Source: Cyprinodon diabolis
Taxonomy: Eukaryota > Chordata > Actinopteri > Cyprinodontiformes > Cyprinodontidae
Reading direction: 5' to 3'
DNA length: 64,000 nt
Assembly: GCA_030533445.1 (NCBI GenBank)
Contig: CM060081.1
Span: forward strand, 39,397,611-39,461,610
In this document: piece after piece, positions 9,401 to 22,432 of the stretch
How the letters are laid out: each line of letters begins with the position of its first letter
Numbering within the stretch: the first letter of the stretch is position 1
Notes under the pieces: model-generated
What the model was told of the DNA's origin: nothing
The model's input: only the letters and a program-made list of their open reading frames with translations
Databases searched by the model: none
Made by a program: the position numbers and the translations under genes

Positions 9401-9549
9401 GAGGGTTTTTAAGGAAAAGTATTAATCCTACCGTAATTCCGAAGATATTGTGTGGGTCCAGAGATTTCAGTCTACAAACTGACCAAAAATGGTGACTCTA
9501 GCTATAAATATGTGGCCGTGAGGGCGAGTTTAAAATGTTTTTTTGTGTT
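6408..9549. repeat. Array unit 3 (3142 bp)
   Basis: Complete unit without a hairpin monomer. The minisatellite at 7119-7329 is class II with four hairpins. The 300-bp block starts at 7370 and the A monomer at 8248. The first part continues the unit 2/unit 12 copy and carries TTATGCGCC near 6804, shared only with unit 13. After about 6850 it switches to the class II haplotype (AACAGGGCC, GCTAGGTCATGGG, GATGCAAAAGG, TTGAACCGCAG) seen in units 8 and 19. It shares AAACCATATGAG in the A monomer with neighbouring unit 4. Confidence 0.95.
7119..7329. repeat. Hairpin minisatellite, class II, four hairpins (unit 3)
   Basis: Palindromes at 7119, 7174, 7225 and 7276 (spacing 55, 51, 51), with no 27-bp half monomer. 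The first stem reads GGTGGGC, giving one G-T mismatch, which marks class II. Confidence 0.9.
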
Positions 9550-9979
9550 TAAAAAACGCCTGCCTCACACTCTAGCTTTTCAGTTGCTCCACTCTAGCAG
9601 GCTGGATTTTGCTAAAACTTTGTGGGGCTTGAGGTCTGATTATACAAAAACCATAGCAGTTATCAACATACCGTCTTCAGTTTTAAATAGACGAAGGATT
9701 TATCTACAAACTGAGCTTTAAACTGTTTTTCTAGGTGAATGTATGCCGACACAGTGAAGCGCTGTTTTTTATGCTTTTTTTTCCCTCTCCCCATTCATTT
9801 CCTATGGGATTTTTTTGCGACGTTTTCGCTAATAATTCGCAAACCTTCGGACTAATGAGAAAGTTTTATACAAGCACGCATCGCACCATTGGTCCCGACG
9901 CGTGTGCCAACTTTGGGCCCGATCCGCCAAACCGTGCGGGACTAGTTACGTGCCGAAGTTTTGGGTATACGGGAGAATT

Positions 9980-10127
9980 ATAATAATAATAATAATACGC
10001 GGAATAAATATGTGCAATAGTAGTAGGTGGGCCATGCCTTCGGCATGTGGCCCCCCAATAATACGCGGAATAAATATGTGCAATAGTAGTAGGTGGGCCA
10101 TGCCTTCGGCATGTGGCCCCCCAATAA
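9980..10127. repeat. (AAT)n plus two hairpin monomers (unit 4)
   Basis: Two identical-looking 60-bp cores at 9997-10056 and 10063-10122 separated by AATAAT. The second is followed by AATAACTAG rather than AACTAG. The period is 66 bp. Confidence 0.9.
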
Positions 10128-10398
10128 CTAGAAAATTTCTAAAGAAATTTTGAGGGGGGCCACCTACTGCCCGTCTGGGGAACCGGGCCAATACGGCCCT
10201 GGCAAGTGACGTCGGGGCTCCCCAGACCAACTGCTTACGCCTTTGAGGGCTGCTGAGGGAAGGAAAGAGGGCAAGTTCATGGGCAAAGAGAGCTGTGTGC
10301 CACTTGTGCTGAAATCTGGGAAATAGACGTGCACAGCGTATGATGCACAAGGGTAATATGGGTTGTCCATATTGAAACACAGTGGGTAAAGCCCAGTT

Positions 10399-10636
10399 GG
10401 CGGGCTTTGCCCGCCTGCTGGGAGCCATCTCAGTGAAGAAAAAAATCACCAATGGCGGGCTCTGCCCGCCTTCTAAGAGCCATTGCAGTGATGAAATCAC
10501 CAATGGCGGGCTCCGCCCGCCTGCTAAGAGCCATTGCAGTGATGTAATCACCTTTGGCGGGCTCCGCCCGCCTGTTACCATTGGCGGGCTCCGCCCGCCT
10601 TCTAAGAGCCATTGCAGTGATGAAATCACCAATGGC
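10399..10636. repeat. Hairpin minisatellite, class I (unit 4)
   Basis: Five hairpins in the unit 1 layout, with the first loop TTT and the GCTGGGAGCC variant also seen in unit 1. Confidence 0.9.
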
Positions 10637-12857
10637 AATGAGCAATATGCCAGAATGTATGAGTGTGTATAAGGAAGAGGCTTTTATTCTGTAGAGTCCT
10701 TGTAGTCTTATTTTGAAAGTCTATCATGAATGTGCATCAAAAGATGGGTCACGCCCAGCAGTGATATAGAATCCATTTCCAAATGTTAAATCACTGGTTT
10801 TCCATGTTATTAGGTGAATAGTTGCTGTATTACAGAGTAAATGGGAGACTTTTATTGTGAAATTTGCTCTGGGGTGTGTTTTGAAAAGGTCACTAGAGTC
10901 TAATAAAAACAACCTGGAAGAGTTTGGGTCATAATGTTGAGCCATTTGCATCAATTAATGCATTACTATAATCTAGAGGCTTTTATTTTGTAGGGTCCCT
11001 GGAGTCTTATTTTGAAAGTCCAACAGAGTTGTGTTTATAGAAAATGTTCAGACCCGTCAATGATAGTTGATTACTTTCCAATCGTTAAATCACTCTTTTT
11101 CCATGTTATTAGGGCAGTAGATGAAGCGGAAATGGGAGGCTTTTATTTTGAAATTTGCTATAGGGTGTGTTTTAAACAGTCTCCTAGAGTCTATTCTCTA
11201 AAACGGGGTTGAGTTTGGGTCATAATGTTGAGCCATATAGGGCAATAAATATATGTAAAAAATATAGAGGCTTTTATTTTGTAGGGTCCCTGGAGTCTTA
11301 TTTTGAAAGTCTATCAGTGCTGAGTGGCAAGGGAAGTGTCATGGACAGCAGTCATATAGTATCCATTTCCCAATGTTAAATCAGTCCTTTCACCCTCCAT
11401 TAGATTAATATGTGCTGTTTAAAACAGCAGAGGTAAAATCTGTTTGAAGCTTGGTAACCTTGACAACGCTTAACGAGCCTCTCACTGACACAGACAACAG
11501 CTGCACTCACTATTGGTTTCTTCTTCCCAGGCTTTTTTGTATGGGAAGAACGGCACCGAACAAACGACTACTGATCAAAAACCATATGAGTTATTCAAAA
11601 AACATTTTCACCATGAGCATCAGCAATCCTTCGACTCCAACTATACCAACTTTGGTGTATGTGTGTCATTCAGAAAAATATTTATGACGACTTGAAAACA
11701 CATAGTCTGATTCGTTTCTCTCCCATCTTCAGCTCAAAAAGAATGGAGAAAGGCTGAAACTCATCGACTTTAGGTTGGTCTGGAGGGTTTTTAAGGAAAA
11801 GTATTAATCCTACCGTAATTCCGAAGACATTGTGTGAGTCCAGAGGTTTCAGTCTACAAACTGACCAAAAATGGTGACTGTAGCTCCAAATATGTGGCCG
11901 TGAGGGCGAGAATAAGATGTTTGATCTTAAAAAAATGGCCGCCTCACACTAAGATTTCAGCAGCTGCACTCTAGCAGGCTGCTGCAGAAGCTAACTGTCA
12001 GCTAGCTTCCAGGTGCTTACCCTCCGAACAAACGACTGCTGAGCAAAAACCGTAAAAGATATCTGAAAAATTCTTTCAGTGAAAGCAACATCTATCCTTT
12101 GTCTCAGACTGGGGTAACCTTCATGTCTGTAGGTCTTTCACAACCCAAAACGAAGCACAAACAAAATGGTTGGCCCACCTGCTCCTCCCTTTGTTTGAAC
12201 TGCAGGACCTCACTCTCACTCACCTTTTAGCTGCTAAAGCACCCCTCCGAACAAACGACTGCTGAGTAAAAACCGTAAAAGGTGTCTGAAAAATTCTTTT
12301 TATCTAAGCGACAGCTATATCTTGTCTTCAATTGGAGTAACTTTCATGGCTGTAGGTCATCTACAAACTGAATGGGAAGAGAAAGAAAAAGAAAAAACGT
12401 TTCATCACACCTAAGCTTCTAATTGAGCTAGCTGCAGCAGGTCACTGTCACTCAGCTTTCAGGTGCTTAAAATGTCCTCCGAACAAACGACTGCTGAGCA
12501 AAAACCGTATGAGTTATTCAAAAAATTTTTTCACCGTGAGCGTCAGACATCCTTCGACTCCAACTATGCCAACTTTGGTGTATGTGTGTCATTCAGAAAA
12601 ATATTTATGACGAGTTTAAAACACATAGTCGGATTCGTTTTTCTCCCCTCTTCTGCTCCAAAACCAATGAAAAACGGCTCTGATTTTCATCGACTTTAGG
12701 TCGGTCTGGAGGGTTTTTAAGGAAAAGTATTAATCCTACCGTAATTCCGAAGATATTGTGTGGGTCCAGAGATTTCAGTCTACAAACTGACCAAAAATGG
12801 TGACTCTAGCTATAAATATGTGGCCGTGAGGGCGAGTTTAAAATGTTTTTTTGTGTT

Positions 12858-15800
12858 TAAAAAACGCCTGCCTCACACTCTAGCTTTTCAGTTGCTCCAC
12901 TCTAGCAGGCTGGATTTTGCTAAAACTTTGTGGCGCTTGAGGTCTGATTATACAAAAACCGTAGCAGTTATCAACATACCGTCTTCAGTTTTAAATAGAC
13001 GAAGGATTTATCTACAAACTGAGCTTCAAACTGTTTTTCTAGGTGAATGTATGCCGACACAGTGAAGTGCTGTTTTTTATGCTTTTTTTTTCCTCTCCCC
13101 ATTCATTTCCTATGGGATTTTTTTGCGACGTTTTCGCTAATAATTCGCAAACCTTCGGACTAATGAGAAAGTTTTATACAAGCACACATCACCCCATTGG
13201 TCCCGACGCGTGTGCCAACTTTGGGCCCGATCCGCCAAACCGTGCGGGACTAGTTACGCGCCGAAGTTTTGGGTATACGGGAGAATTATAATAACTAGAA
13301 AATTTCTAAAGAAATTTTGAGGGGGGCCACCTACTGCCCGTCTGGGGAACCGGGCCAATACGGCCCTGGCAAGTGACGTCGGGGCTCCCCAGACCAACTG
13401 CTTACGCCTTTGAGGGCTGCTGAGGGAAGGAAAGAGGGCAAGTTCATGGGCAAAGAGAGCTGTGTGCCACTTGTGCTGAAATCTGGGAAATAGACGTGCA
13501 CAGAGTATGATGCACAAGGGTAATATGGGTTGTCCATATTGAAACACAGTGGGTAAAGCCCAGTTGGCGGGCTTCGCCCGCCTGCTAGGAGCCATCTCAG
13601 TGAAGAAAAAAATCACCAATGGCGGGCTCTGCCCGCCTTCTAAGAGCCATTGCAGTGATGAAATCACCAATGGCGGGCTCCGCCCGCCTGCTAAGAGCCA
13701 TTGCAGTGATGTAATCACCTTTGGCGGGCTCCGCCCGCCTGTTACCATTGGCGGGCTCCGCCCGCCTTCTAAGAGCCATTGCAGTGATGAAATCACCAAT
13801 GGCAATGAGCAATATGCCAGAATGTATGAGTGTGTATAAGGAAGAGGCTTTTATTCTGTAGAGTCCTTGTAGTCTTATTTTGAAAGTCTATCATGAATGT
13901 GCATCAAAAGATGGGTCACGCCCAGCAGTGATATAGAATCCATTTCCAAATGTTAAATCACTGGTTTTCCATGTTATTAGGTGAATAGTTGCTGTATTAC
14001 AGAGTAAATGGGAGACTTTTATTGTGAAATTTGCTCTGGGGTGTGTTTTGAAAAGGTCACTAGAGTCTAATAAAAACAACCTGGAAGAGTTTGGGTCATA
14101 ATGTTGAGCCATTTGCATCAATTAATGCATTACTATAATCTAGAGGCTTTTATTTTGTAGGGTCCCTGGAGTCTTATTTTGAAAGTCCAACAGAGTTGTG
14201 TTTATAGAAAATGTTCAGACCCGTCAATGATAGTTGATTACTTTCCAATCGTTAAATCACTCTTTTTCCATGTTATTAGGGCAGTAGATGAAGCGGAAAT
14301 GGGAGGCTTTTATTTTGAAATTTGCTATAGGGTGTGTTTTAAACAGTCTCCTAGAGTCTATTCTCTAAAACGGGGTTGAGTTTGGGTCATAATGTTGAGC
14401 CATATAGAGCAATAAATATATGTAAAAAATATAGAGGCTTTTATTTTGTAGGGTCCCTGGAGTCTTATTTTGAAAGTCTATCAGTGCTGAGTGGCAAGGG
14501 AAGTGTCATGTACAGCAGTCATATAGTATCCATTTCCCAATGTTAAATCAGTCCTTTCACCCTCCATTAGATTAATATGTGCTGTTTAAAACAGCAGAGG
14601 TAAAATCTGTTTGAAGCTTGGTAACCTTGACAACGCTTAACGAGCCTCTCACTGACACAGACAACAGCTGCACTCACTATTGGTTTCTTCTTCCCAGGCT
14701 TTTTTGTATGGGAAGAACGGCACCGAACAAACGACTACTGATCAAAAACCGTATGAGTTATTCAAAAAACATTTTCACCATGAGCATCAGCAATCCTTCG
14801 ACTCCAACTATACCAACTTTGGTGTATGTGTGTCATTCAGAAAAATATTTATGACGAGTTGAAAACACATAGTCTGATTCGTTTTTCTCCCATCTTCAGC
14901 TCAAAAAGAATGGAGAAAGGCTGAAACTCTCATCCACTTTAGGTTGGTCTGGAGGGTTTTTAAGGCAAAGTATTAATCCTACCGTAATTCCGAAGACATT
15001 GTGTGAGTCCAGAGGTTTCAGTCTACAAACTGACCAAAAATGGTGACTGTAGCTCCAAATATGTGGCCGTGAGGGCGAGAATAAGATGTTTGATCTTAAA
15101 AAATGGCCGCCTCACACTAAGATTTCAGCAGCTGCACTCTAGCAGGCTGCTGCAGAAGCTAACTGTCAGCTAGCTTCCAGGTGCTTACCCTCCGAACAAA
15201 CGACTGCTGAGCAAAAACCGTAAAAGATATCTGAAAAATTCTTTCAGTGAAAGCAACATCTATCCTTTGTCTCAGACTGGGGTAACCTTCATGTCTGTAG
15301 GTCTTTCACAACCCAAAACGAAGCACAAACAAAATGGTTGGCCCACCTGCTCCTCCCTTTGTTTGAACTGCAGGACCTCACTCTCACTCACCTTTTAGCT
15401 GCTAAAGCACCCCTCCGAACAAACGACTGCTGAGTAAAAACCGTAAAAGGTATCTGAAAAATTCTTTTTATCTAAGCGACAGCTATATCTTGTCTTCAAT
15501 TGGAGTAACTTTCATGGCTGTAGGTCATCTACAAACTGAATGGGAAGAGAAAGAAAAAGAAAAAACGTTTCATCACACCTAAGCTTCTAATTGAGCTAGC
15601 TGCAGCAGGTCACTGTCACTCAGCTTTCAGGTGCTTAAAATGTCCTCCGAACAAACGACTGCTGAGCAAAAACCGTATGAGTTATTCAAAAAATTTTTTC
15701 ACCGTGAGCGTCAGTCATCCTTCGACTCCAACTATGCCAACTTTGGTGTATGTGTGTCATTCAGAAAAATATTTATGACGAGTTTAAAACACATAGTCGG

Positions 15801-16025
15801 ATTCGTTTTTCTCCCCTCTTCTGCTCCAAAACCAATGAAAAACGGCTCTGATTTTCATCGACTTTAGGTCGGTCTGGAGGGTTTTTAAGGAAAAGTATTA
15901 ATCCTACCGTAATTCCGAAGATATTGTGTGGGTCCAGAGATTTCAGTCTACAAACTGACCAAAAATGGTGACTCTAGCTATAAATATGTGGCCGTGAGGG
16001 CGAGTTTAAAATGTTTTTTTGTGTT
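12858..16025. repeat. Array unit 5 (3168 bp)
   Basis: Complete unit with no hairpin monomer. Minisatellite 13566-13803, 300-bp block from 13844, A monomer from 14723. From about 14618 into unit 6 it is collinear with units 17-18 at an offset of 38621 bp, sharing CTCATCCACTTT at 14929, TTAAGGCAAAG at 14960 and a one-base-shorter A-run before ATGGCC near 15100. A private CAGAGTATG lies near 13501. AGTCGGATTCG near 15797 removes a TGA that most units have. Confidence 0.95.
13566..13803. repeat. Hairpin minisatellite, class I (unit 5)
   Basis: Five hairpins, standard class I layout, first loop TTC. Confidence 0.9.
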
Positions 16026-16455
16026 TAAAAAACGCCTGCCTCACACTCTAGCTTTTCAGTTGCTCCACTCTAGCAGGCTGGATTTTGCTAAAACTTTGTG
16101 GCGCTTGAGGTCTGATTATACAAAAACCGTAGCAGTTATCAACATACCGTCTTCAGTTTTAAATAGACGAAGGATTTATCTACAAACTGAGCTTCAAACT
16201 GTTTTTCTAGGTGAATGTATGCCGACACAGTGAAGTGCTGTTTTTTATGCTTTTTTTTTCCTCTCCCCATTCATTTCCTATGGGATTTTTTTGCGACGTT
16301 TTCGCTAATAATTCGCAAACCTTCGGACTAATGAGAAAGTTTTATACAAGCACACATCACCCCATTGGTCCCGACGCGTGTGCCAACTTTGGGCCCGATC
16401 CGCCAAACCGTGCGGGACTAGTTACGCGCCGAAGTTTTGGGTATACGGGAGAATT

Positions 16456-16531
16456 ATAATAATAATAATACGCGGAATAAATATGTGCAATAGTAGTAGG
16501 TGGGCCATGCCTTCGGCATGTGGCCCCCCAA
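16456..16531. repeat. (AAT)n plus one hairpin monomer (unit 6)
   Basis: One 60-bp core at 16470-16529, preceded by a shorter AAT run than in unit 2. The core position matches that in unit 18 exactly at offset 38621, so the two inserts are probably copies of one event. Confidence 0.9.
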
Positions 16532-16802
16532 CTAGAAAATTTCTAAAGAAATTTTGAGGGGGGCCACCTACTGCCCGTCTGGGGAACCGGGCCAATACGG
16601 CCCTGGCAAGTGACGTCGGGGCTCCCCAGACCAACTGCTTACGCCTTTGAGGGCTGCTGAGGGAAGGAAAGAGGGCAAGTTCATGGGCAAAGAGAGCTGT
16701 GTGCCACTTGTGCTGAAATCTGGGAAATAGACGTGCACAGCGTATGATGCACAAGGGTAATATGGGTTGTCCATATTGAAACACAGTGGGTAAAGCCCAG
16801 TT

Positions 16803-17040
16803 GGCGGGCTTCGCCCGCCTGCTAGGAGCCATCTCAGTGAAGAAAAAAATCACCAATGGCGGGCACTGCCCGCCTTCTAAGAGCCATTGCAGTGATGAAA
16901 TCACCAATGGCGGGCTCCGCCCGCCTGCTAAGAGCCATTGCAGTGATGTAATCACCTTTGGCGGGCTCCGCCCGCCTGTTACCATTGGCGGGCTCCGCCC
17001 GCCTTCTAAGAGCCATTGCAGTGATGAAATCACCAATGGC
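16803..17040. repeat. Hairpin minisatellite, class I (unit 6)
   Basis: Five hairpins. The second loop is ACT instead of TCT, unique in the window; the stem is intact. Confidence 0.9.
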
Positions 17041-19263
17041 AATGAGCAATATGCCAGAATGTATGAGTGTGTATAAGGAAGAGGCTTTTATTCTGTAGAG
17101 TCCTTGTAGTCTTATTTTGAAAGTCTATCATGAATGTGCATCAAAAGATGGGTCACGCCCAGCAGTGATATAGAATCCATTTCCAAATGTTAAATCACTG
17201 GTTTTCCATGTTATTAGGTGAATAGTTGCTGTATTACAGAGTAAATGGGAGACTTTTATTGTGAAATTTGCTCTGGGGTGTGTTTTGAAAAGGTCACTAG
17301 AGTCTAATAAAAACAACCTGGAAGAGTTTGGGTCATAATGTTGAGCCATTTGCATCAATTAATGCATTAGTATAATCTAGAGGCTTTTATTTTGTAGGGT
17401 CCCTGGAGTCTTATTTTGAAAGTCCAACAGAGTTGTGTTTATAGAAAATGTTCAGACCCGTCAATGATAGTTGATTACTTTCCAATCGTTAAATCACTCT
17501 TTTTCCATGTTATTAGGGCAGTAGATGAAGCGGAAATGGGAGGCTTTTATTTTGAAATTTGCTATAGGGTGTGTTTTAAACAGTCTCCTAGAGTCTATTC
17601 TCTAAAACGGGGTTGAGTTTGGGTCATAATGTTGAGCCATATAGGGCAATAAATATATGTAAAAAATATAGAGGCTTTTATTTTGTAGGGTCCCTGGAGT
17701 CTTATTTTGAAAGTCTATCAGTGCTGAGTGGCAAGGGAAGTGTCATGGACAGCAGTCATATAGTATCCATTTCCCAATGTTAAATCAGTCCTTTCACCCT
17801 CCATTAGATTAATATGTGCTGTTTAAAACAGCAGAGGTAAAATCTGTTTGAAGCTTGGTAACCTTGACAACGCTTAACGAGCCTCTCACTGACACAGACA
17901 ACAGCTGCACTCACTATTGGTTTCTTCTTCCCAGGCTTTTTTGTATGGGAAGAACGGCACCGAACAAACGACTACTGATCAAAAACCGTATGAGTTATTC
18001 AAAAAACATTTTCACCATGAGCATCAGCAATCCTTCGACTCCAACTATACCAACTTTGGTGTATGTGTGTCATTCAGAAAAATATTTATGACGAGTTGAA
18101 AACACATAGTCTGATTCGTTTCTCTCCCATCTTCAGCTCAAAAAGAATAGAGAAAGGCTGAAACTCTCATCGACTTTAGGTTGGTCTGGAGGGTTTTTAA
18201 GGAAAAGTATTAATCCTACCGTAATTCCGAAGACATTGTGTGAGTCCAGAGGTTTCAGTCTACAAACTGACCAAAAATGGTGACTGTAGCTCCAAATATG
18301 TGGCCGTGAGGGCGAGAATAAGATGTTTGATCTTAAAAAAATGGCCGCCTCACACTAAGATTTCAGCAGCTGCACTCTAGCAGGCTGCTGCAGAAGCTAA
18401 CTGTCAGCTAGCTTCCAGGTGCTTACCCTCCGAACAAACGACTGCTGAGCAAAAACCGTAAAAGGTATCTGAAAAATTATTTCAGTGAAAGCAACATCTA
18501 TCCTTTGTCTCAGACTGGGGTAACCTTCATGTCTGTAGGTCTTTCACAACCCAAAACGAAGCACAAACAAAATGGTTGGCCCACCTGCTCCTCCCTTTCT
18601 TTTAACTGCAGGACCTCACTCTCACTCACCTTTTAGCTGCTAAAGCACCCCTCCGAACAAACGACTGCTGAGTAAAAACCGTAAAAGGTATCTGAAAAAT
18701 TATTTTTATCTAAGCGACAGCTATATCTTGTCTTCAATTGGAGTAACTTTCATGGCTGTAGATCATCTACAAACTGAATGGGAAGAGAAAGAAAAAGAAA
18801 AAACGTTTCATCACACCTAAGCTTCTAATTGAGCTAGCTGCAGCAGGTCACTGTCACTCAGCTTTCAGGTGCTTAAAATGTCCTCCGAACAAACGACTGC
18901 TGAGCAAAAACCGTATGAGTTATTCAAAAAATTTTTTCACCGTGAGCGTCAGTCATCCTTCGACCCCAACTATGCCAACTTTGGTGTATATGTGTCATTC
19001 AGAAAAATATTTATGACGAGTTTAAAACACATAGTCTGATTCGTTTTTCTCCCCTCTTCTGCTCCAAAACCAATGAAAAACGGCTCTGATTTTCATCGAC
19101 TTTAGGTCGGTCTGGAGGGTTTTTAAGGAAAAGTATTAATCCTACCGTAATTCCGAAGATATTGTGTGGGTCCAGAGATTTCAGTCTACAAACTGACCAA
19201 AAATGGTGACTCTAGCTATAAATATGTGGCCGTGAGGGCGAGTTTAAAATGTTTTTTTGTGTT

Positions 19264-22200
19264 TAAAAAACGCCTGCCTCACACTCTAGCTTTTCAGTTG
19301 CTCCACTCTAGCAGGCTGGATTTTGCTAAAACTTTGTGTCGCTTGAGGTCTGATTATACAAAAACCGTAGCAGTTATCAACATACCGTCTTCAGTTTTAA
19401 ATAGACGAAGGATTTATCTACAAACTGAGCTTCAAACTGTTTTTCTAGGTGAATGTATGCCGACACAGTGAAGTGCTGTTTTTTATGCTTTTTTTTTCCT
19501 CTCCCCATTCATTTCCTATGGGATTTTTTTGCGACGTTTTCGCTAATAATTCGCAAACCTTCGGACTAATGAGAAAGTTTTATACAAGCACACATCACCC
19601 CATTGGTCCCGACGCGTGTGCCAACTTTGGGCCCGATCCGCCAAACCGTGCGGGACTAGTTACGCGCCGAAGTTTTGGGTATACGGGAGAATTATAATAA
19701 CTAGAAAATTTCTAAAGAAATTTTGAGGGGGGCCACCTACTGCCCGTCTTGGGAACCGGGCCAATAAGGCCCTGGCAAGTGACGTCGGGGCTCCCCAGAC
19801 CAACTGCTTACGCCTTTGAGGGCTGCTGAGGGAAGGAAAGAGGGCAAGTTCATGGGCAAAGAGAGCTGTGTGCCACTTGTGCTGACATCTGGGAAATAGA
19901 CGTGCACAGCGTATGATGCACAAGGGTAATATGGGTTGTCCATATTGAAACACAGTGGGTAAAGCCCAGTTGGCGGGCTTCGCCCGCCTGCTAGGAGCCA
20001 TCTCAGTGAAGAAAAAAATCACCAATGGCGGGCTCTGCCCGCCTTCTAAGAGCCATTGCAGTGATGAAATCACCAATGGCGGGCTCCGCCCGCCTGCTAA
20101 GAGCCATTGCAGTGATGTAATCACCTTTGGCGGGCTCCGCCCGCCTGTTACCATTGGCGGGCTCCGCCCGCCTTCTAAGAGCCATTGCAGTGATGAAATC
20201 ACCAATGGCAATGAGCAATATGCCAGAATGTATGAGTGTGTATAAGGAAGAGGCTTTTATTCTGTAGAGTCCTTGTAGTCTTATTTTGAAAGTCTATCAT
20301 GAATGTGCATCAAAAGATGGGTCACGCCCAGCAGTGATATAGAATCCATTTCCAAATGTTAAATCACTGGTTTTCCATGTTATTAGGTGAATAGTTGCTG
20401 TATTACAGAGTAAATGGGAGACTTTTATTGTGAAATTTGCTCTGGGGTGTGTTTTGAAAAGGTCACTAGAGTCTAATAAAAACAACCTGGAAGAGTTTGG
20501 GTCATAATGTTGAGCCATTTGCATCAATTAATGCATTAGTATAATCTAGAGGCTTTTATTTTGTAGGGTCGCTGGAGTCTTATTTTGAAAGTCCAACAGA
20601 GTTGTGTTTATAGAAAATGTTCAGACCCGTCAATGATAGTTGATTACTTTCCAATCGTTAAATCACTCTTTTTCCATGTTATTAGGGCAGTAGATGAAGC
20701 GGAAATGGGAGGCTTTTATTTTGAAATTTGCTATAGGGTGTGTTTTAAACAGTCTCCTAGAGTCTATTCTCTAAAACGGGGTTGAGTTTGGGTCATAATG
20801 TTGAGCCATATAGGGCAATAAATATATGTAAAAAATATAGAGGCTTTTATTTTGTAGGGTCCCTGGAGTCTTATTTTGAAAGTCTATCAGTGCTGAGTGG
20901 CAAGGGAAGTGTCATGGACAGCAGTCATATAGTATCCATTTCCCAATGTTAAATCAGTCCTTTCACCCTCCATTAGATTAATATGTGCTGTTTAAAACAG
21001 CAGAGGTAAAATCTGTTTGAAGCTTGGTAACCTTGACAACGCTTAACGAGCCTCTCACTGACACAGACAACAGCTGCACTCACTATTGGTTTCTTCTTCC
21101 CAGGCTTTTTTGTATGGGAAGAACGGCACCGAACAAACGACTACTGATCAAAAACCGTATGAGTTATTCAAAAAACATTTTCACCATGAGCATCAGCAAT
21201 CCTTCGACTCCAACTATACCAACTTTGGTGTATGTGTGTCATTCAGAAAAATATTTATGACGAGTTGAAAACACATAGTCTGATTCGTTTCTCTCCCATC
21301 TTCAGCTCAAAAAGAATAGAGAAAGGCTGAAACTCTCATCGACTTTAGGTTGGTCTGGAGGGTTTTTAAGGAAAAGTATTAATCCTACCGTAATTCCGAA
21401 GACATTGTGTGAGTCCAGAGGTTTCAGTCTACAAACTGACCAAAAATGGTGACTGTAGCTCCAAATATGTGGCCGTGAGGGCGAGAATAAGATGTTTGAT
21501 CTGAAAAAAATGGCCGCCTCACACTAAGATTTCAGCAGCTGCACTCTAGCAGGCTTTGGCAGAAGCTAACTGTCAGCTAGCTTCCAGGTGCTTACCCTCC
21601 GAACAAACGACTGCTGAGCAAAAACCGTAAAAGATATCTGAAAAATTCTTTCAGTGAAAGCAACATCTATCCTTTGTCTCAGACTGGGGTAACCTTCATG
21701 TCTGTAGGTCTTTCACAACCCAAAACGAAGCACAAACAAAATGGTTGGCCCACCTGCCCCTCCCTTTCTTTTAACTGCAGGACCTCACTCTCACTCACCT
21801 TTTAGCTGCTAAAGCACCCCTCCGAACAAACGACTGCTGAGTAAAAACCGTAAAAGGTATCTGAAAAATTCTTTTTATCTAAGCGACAGCTATATCTTGT
21901 CTTCGATTGGAGTAACTTTCATGGCTGTAGGTCATCTACAACCTGAATGGGAAGAGAAAGAAAAAGAAAAAACGTTTCATCACACCTAAGCTTCTAATTG
22001 AGCTAGCTGCAGCAGGTCACTGTCACTCAGCTTTCAGGTGCTTAAAATGTCCTCCGAACAAACGACTGCTGAGCAAAAACCGTATGAGTTATTCAAAAAA
22101 TTTTTTCACCATGAGCGTCAGTCATCCTTCGACTCCAACTATGCCAACTTTGGTGTATGTGTGTCATTCAGAAAAATATTTATGACGAGTTTAAAACACA

Positions 22201-22432
22201 TAGTCTGATTCGTTTTTCTCCCCTCTTCTGCTCCAAAACCAATGAAAAACAGCTCTGATTTTCATCGACTTTAGGTCGGTCTGGAGGGTTTTTAAGGAAA
22301 AGTATTAATCCTACCGTAATTCCGAAGATATTGTGTGGGTCCAGAGATTTCAGTCTACAAACTGACCAAAAATGGTGACTCTAGCTATAAATATGTGGCC
22401 GTGAGGGCGAGTTTAAAATGTTTTTTTGTGTT
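19264..22432. repeat. Array unit 7 (3169 bp)
   Basis: Complete unit without a hairpin monomer. Minisatellite 19972-20209, 300-bp block from 20250, A monomer from 21129. It is collinear with unit 14 at offset 22419 (GCTGACATCTG at 19881, GGTCGCTGG near 20568, CTGAAAAAAATGG at 21501, CTTCGATTGG at 21901), yet differs from it in the poly-T/GACGCG stretch (about 19490-19610). Private changes include GGCTTTGGCAG near 21552 and AAACAGCTCTG near 22247. Its D monomer carries the A-type CACCATGAG near 22107. Confidence 0.95.
19972..20209. repeat. Hairpin minisatellite, class I (unit 7)
   Basis: Five hairpins, standard class I layout, first loop TTC. Confidence 0.9.

Larger units (their letters stand above)
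9550..12857. repeat. Array unit 4 (3308 bp, two hairpin monomers)
   Basis: Complete unit, longer because two hairpin monomers lie in tandem (cores 9997-10056 and 10063-10122, joined by AATAAT). Minisatellite 10399-10636, 300-bp block from 10677, A monomer from 11556. Private changes include TGGGGCTTGAG near 9624, AAACCATAGC near 9650 and GCATCGCACCATTGG near 9877. One C-to-T change gives the ACGTGCC allele at 9948-9954. Confidence 0.95.
16026..19263. repeat. Array unit 6 (3238 bp)
   Basis: Complete unit with one hairpin monomer (core 16470-16529), minisatellite 16803-17040, 300-bp block from 17081, A monomer from 17960. Its second minisatellite hairpin has the private loop ACT. From about 18460 it shares GAAAAATTATTTCAG and CTGTAGATCATC with unit 13 at an offset of 22419 bp. 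Private changes near 18964 (CGACCCCAAC) and 18988 (GTATATGTG) lie in the D monomer. Confidence 0.95.

Noticed and set aside
12463..12699. 78-residue frame in monomer D (units 4, 5, 8, 17, 18, 19) and the related frame in monomer A
   Set aside because: The D frame is that long only where TGA has become GGA or AGA. A and D differ over about 140 bp by changes that all alter residues, unit 13 has a stop inside, and B and C are stopped. No sign of protein constraint.
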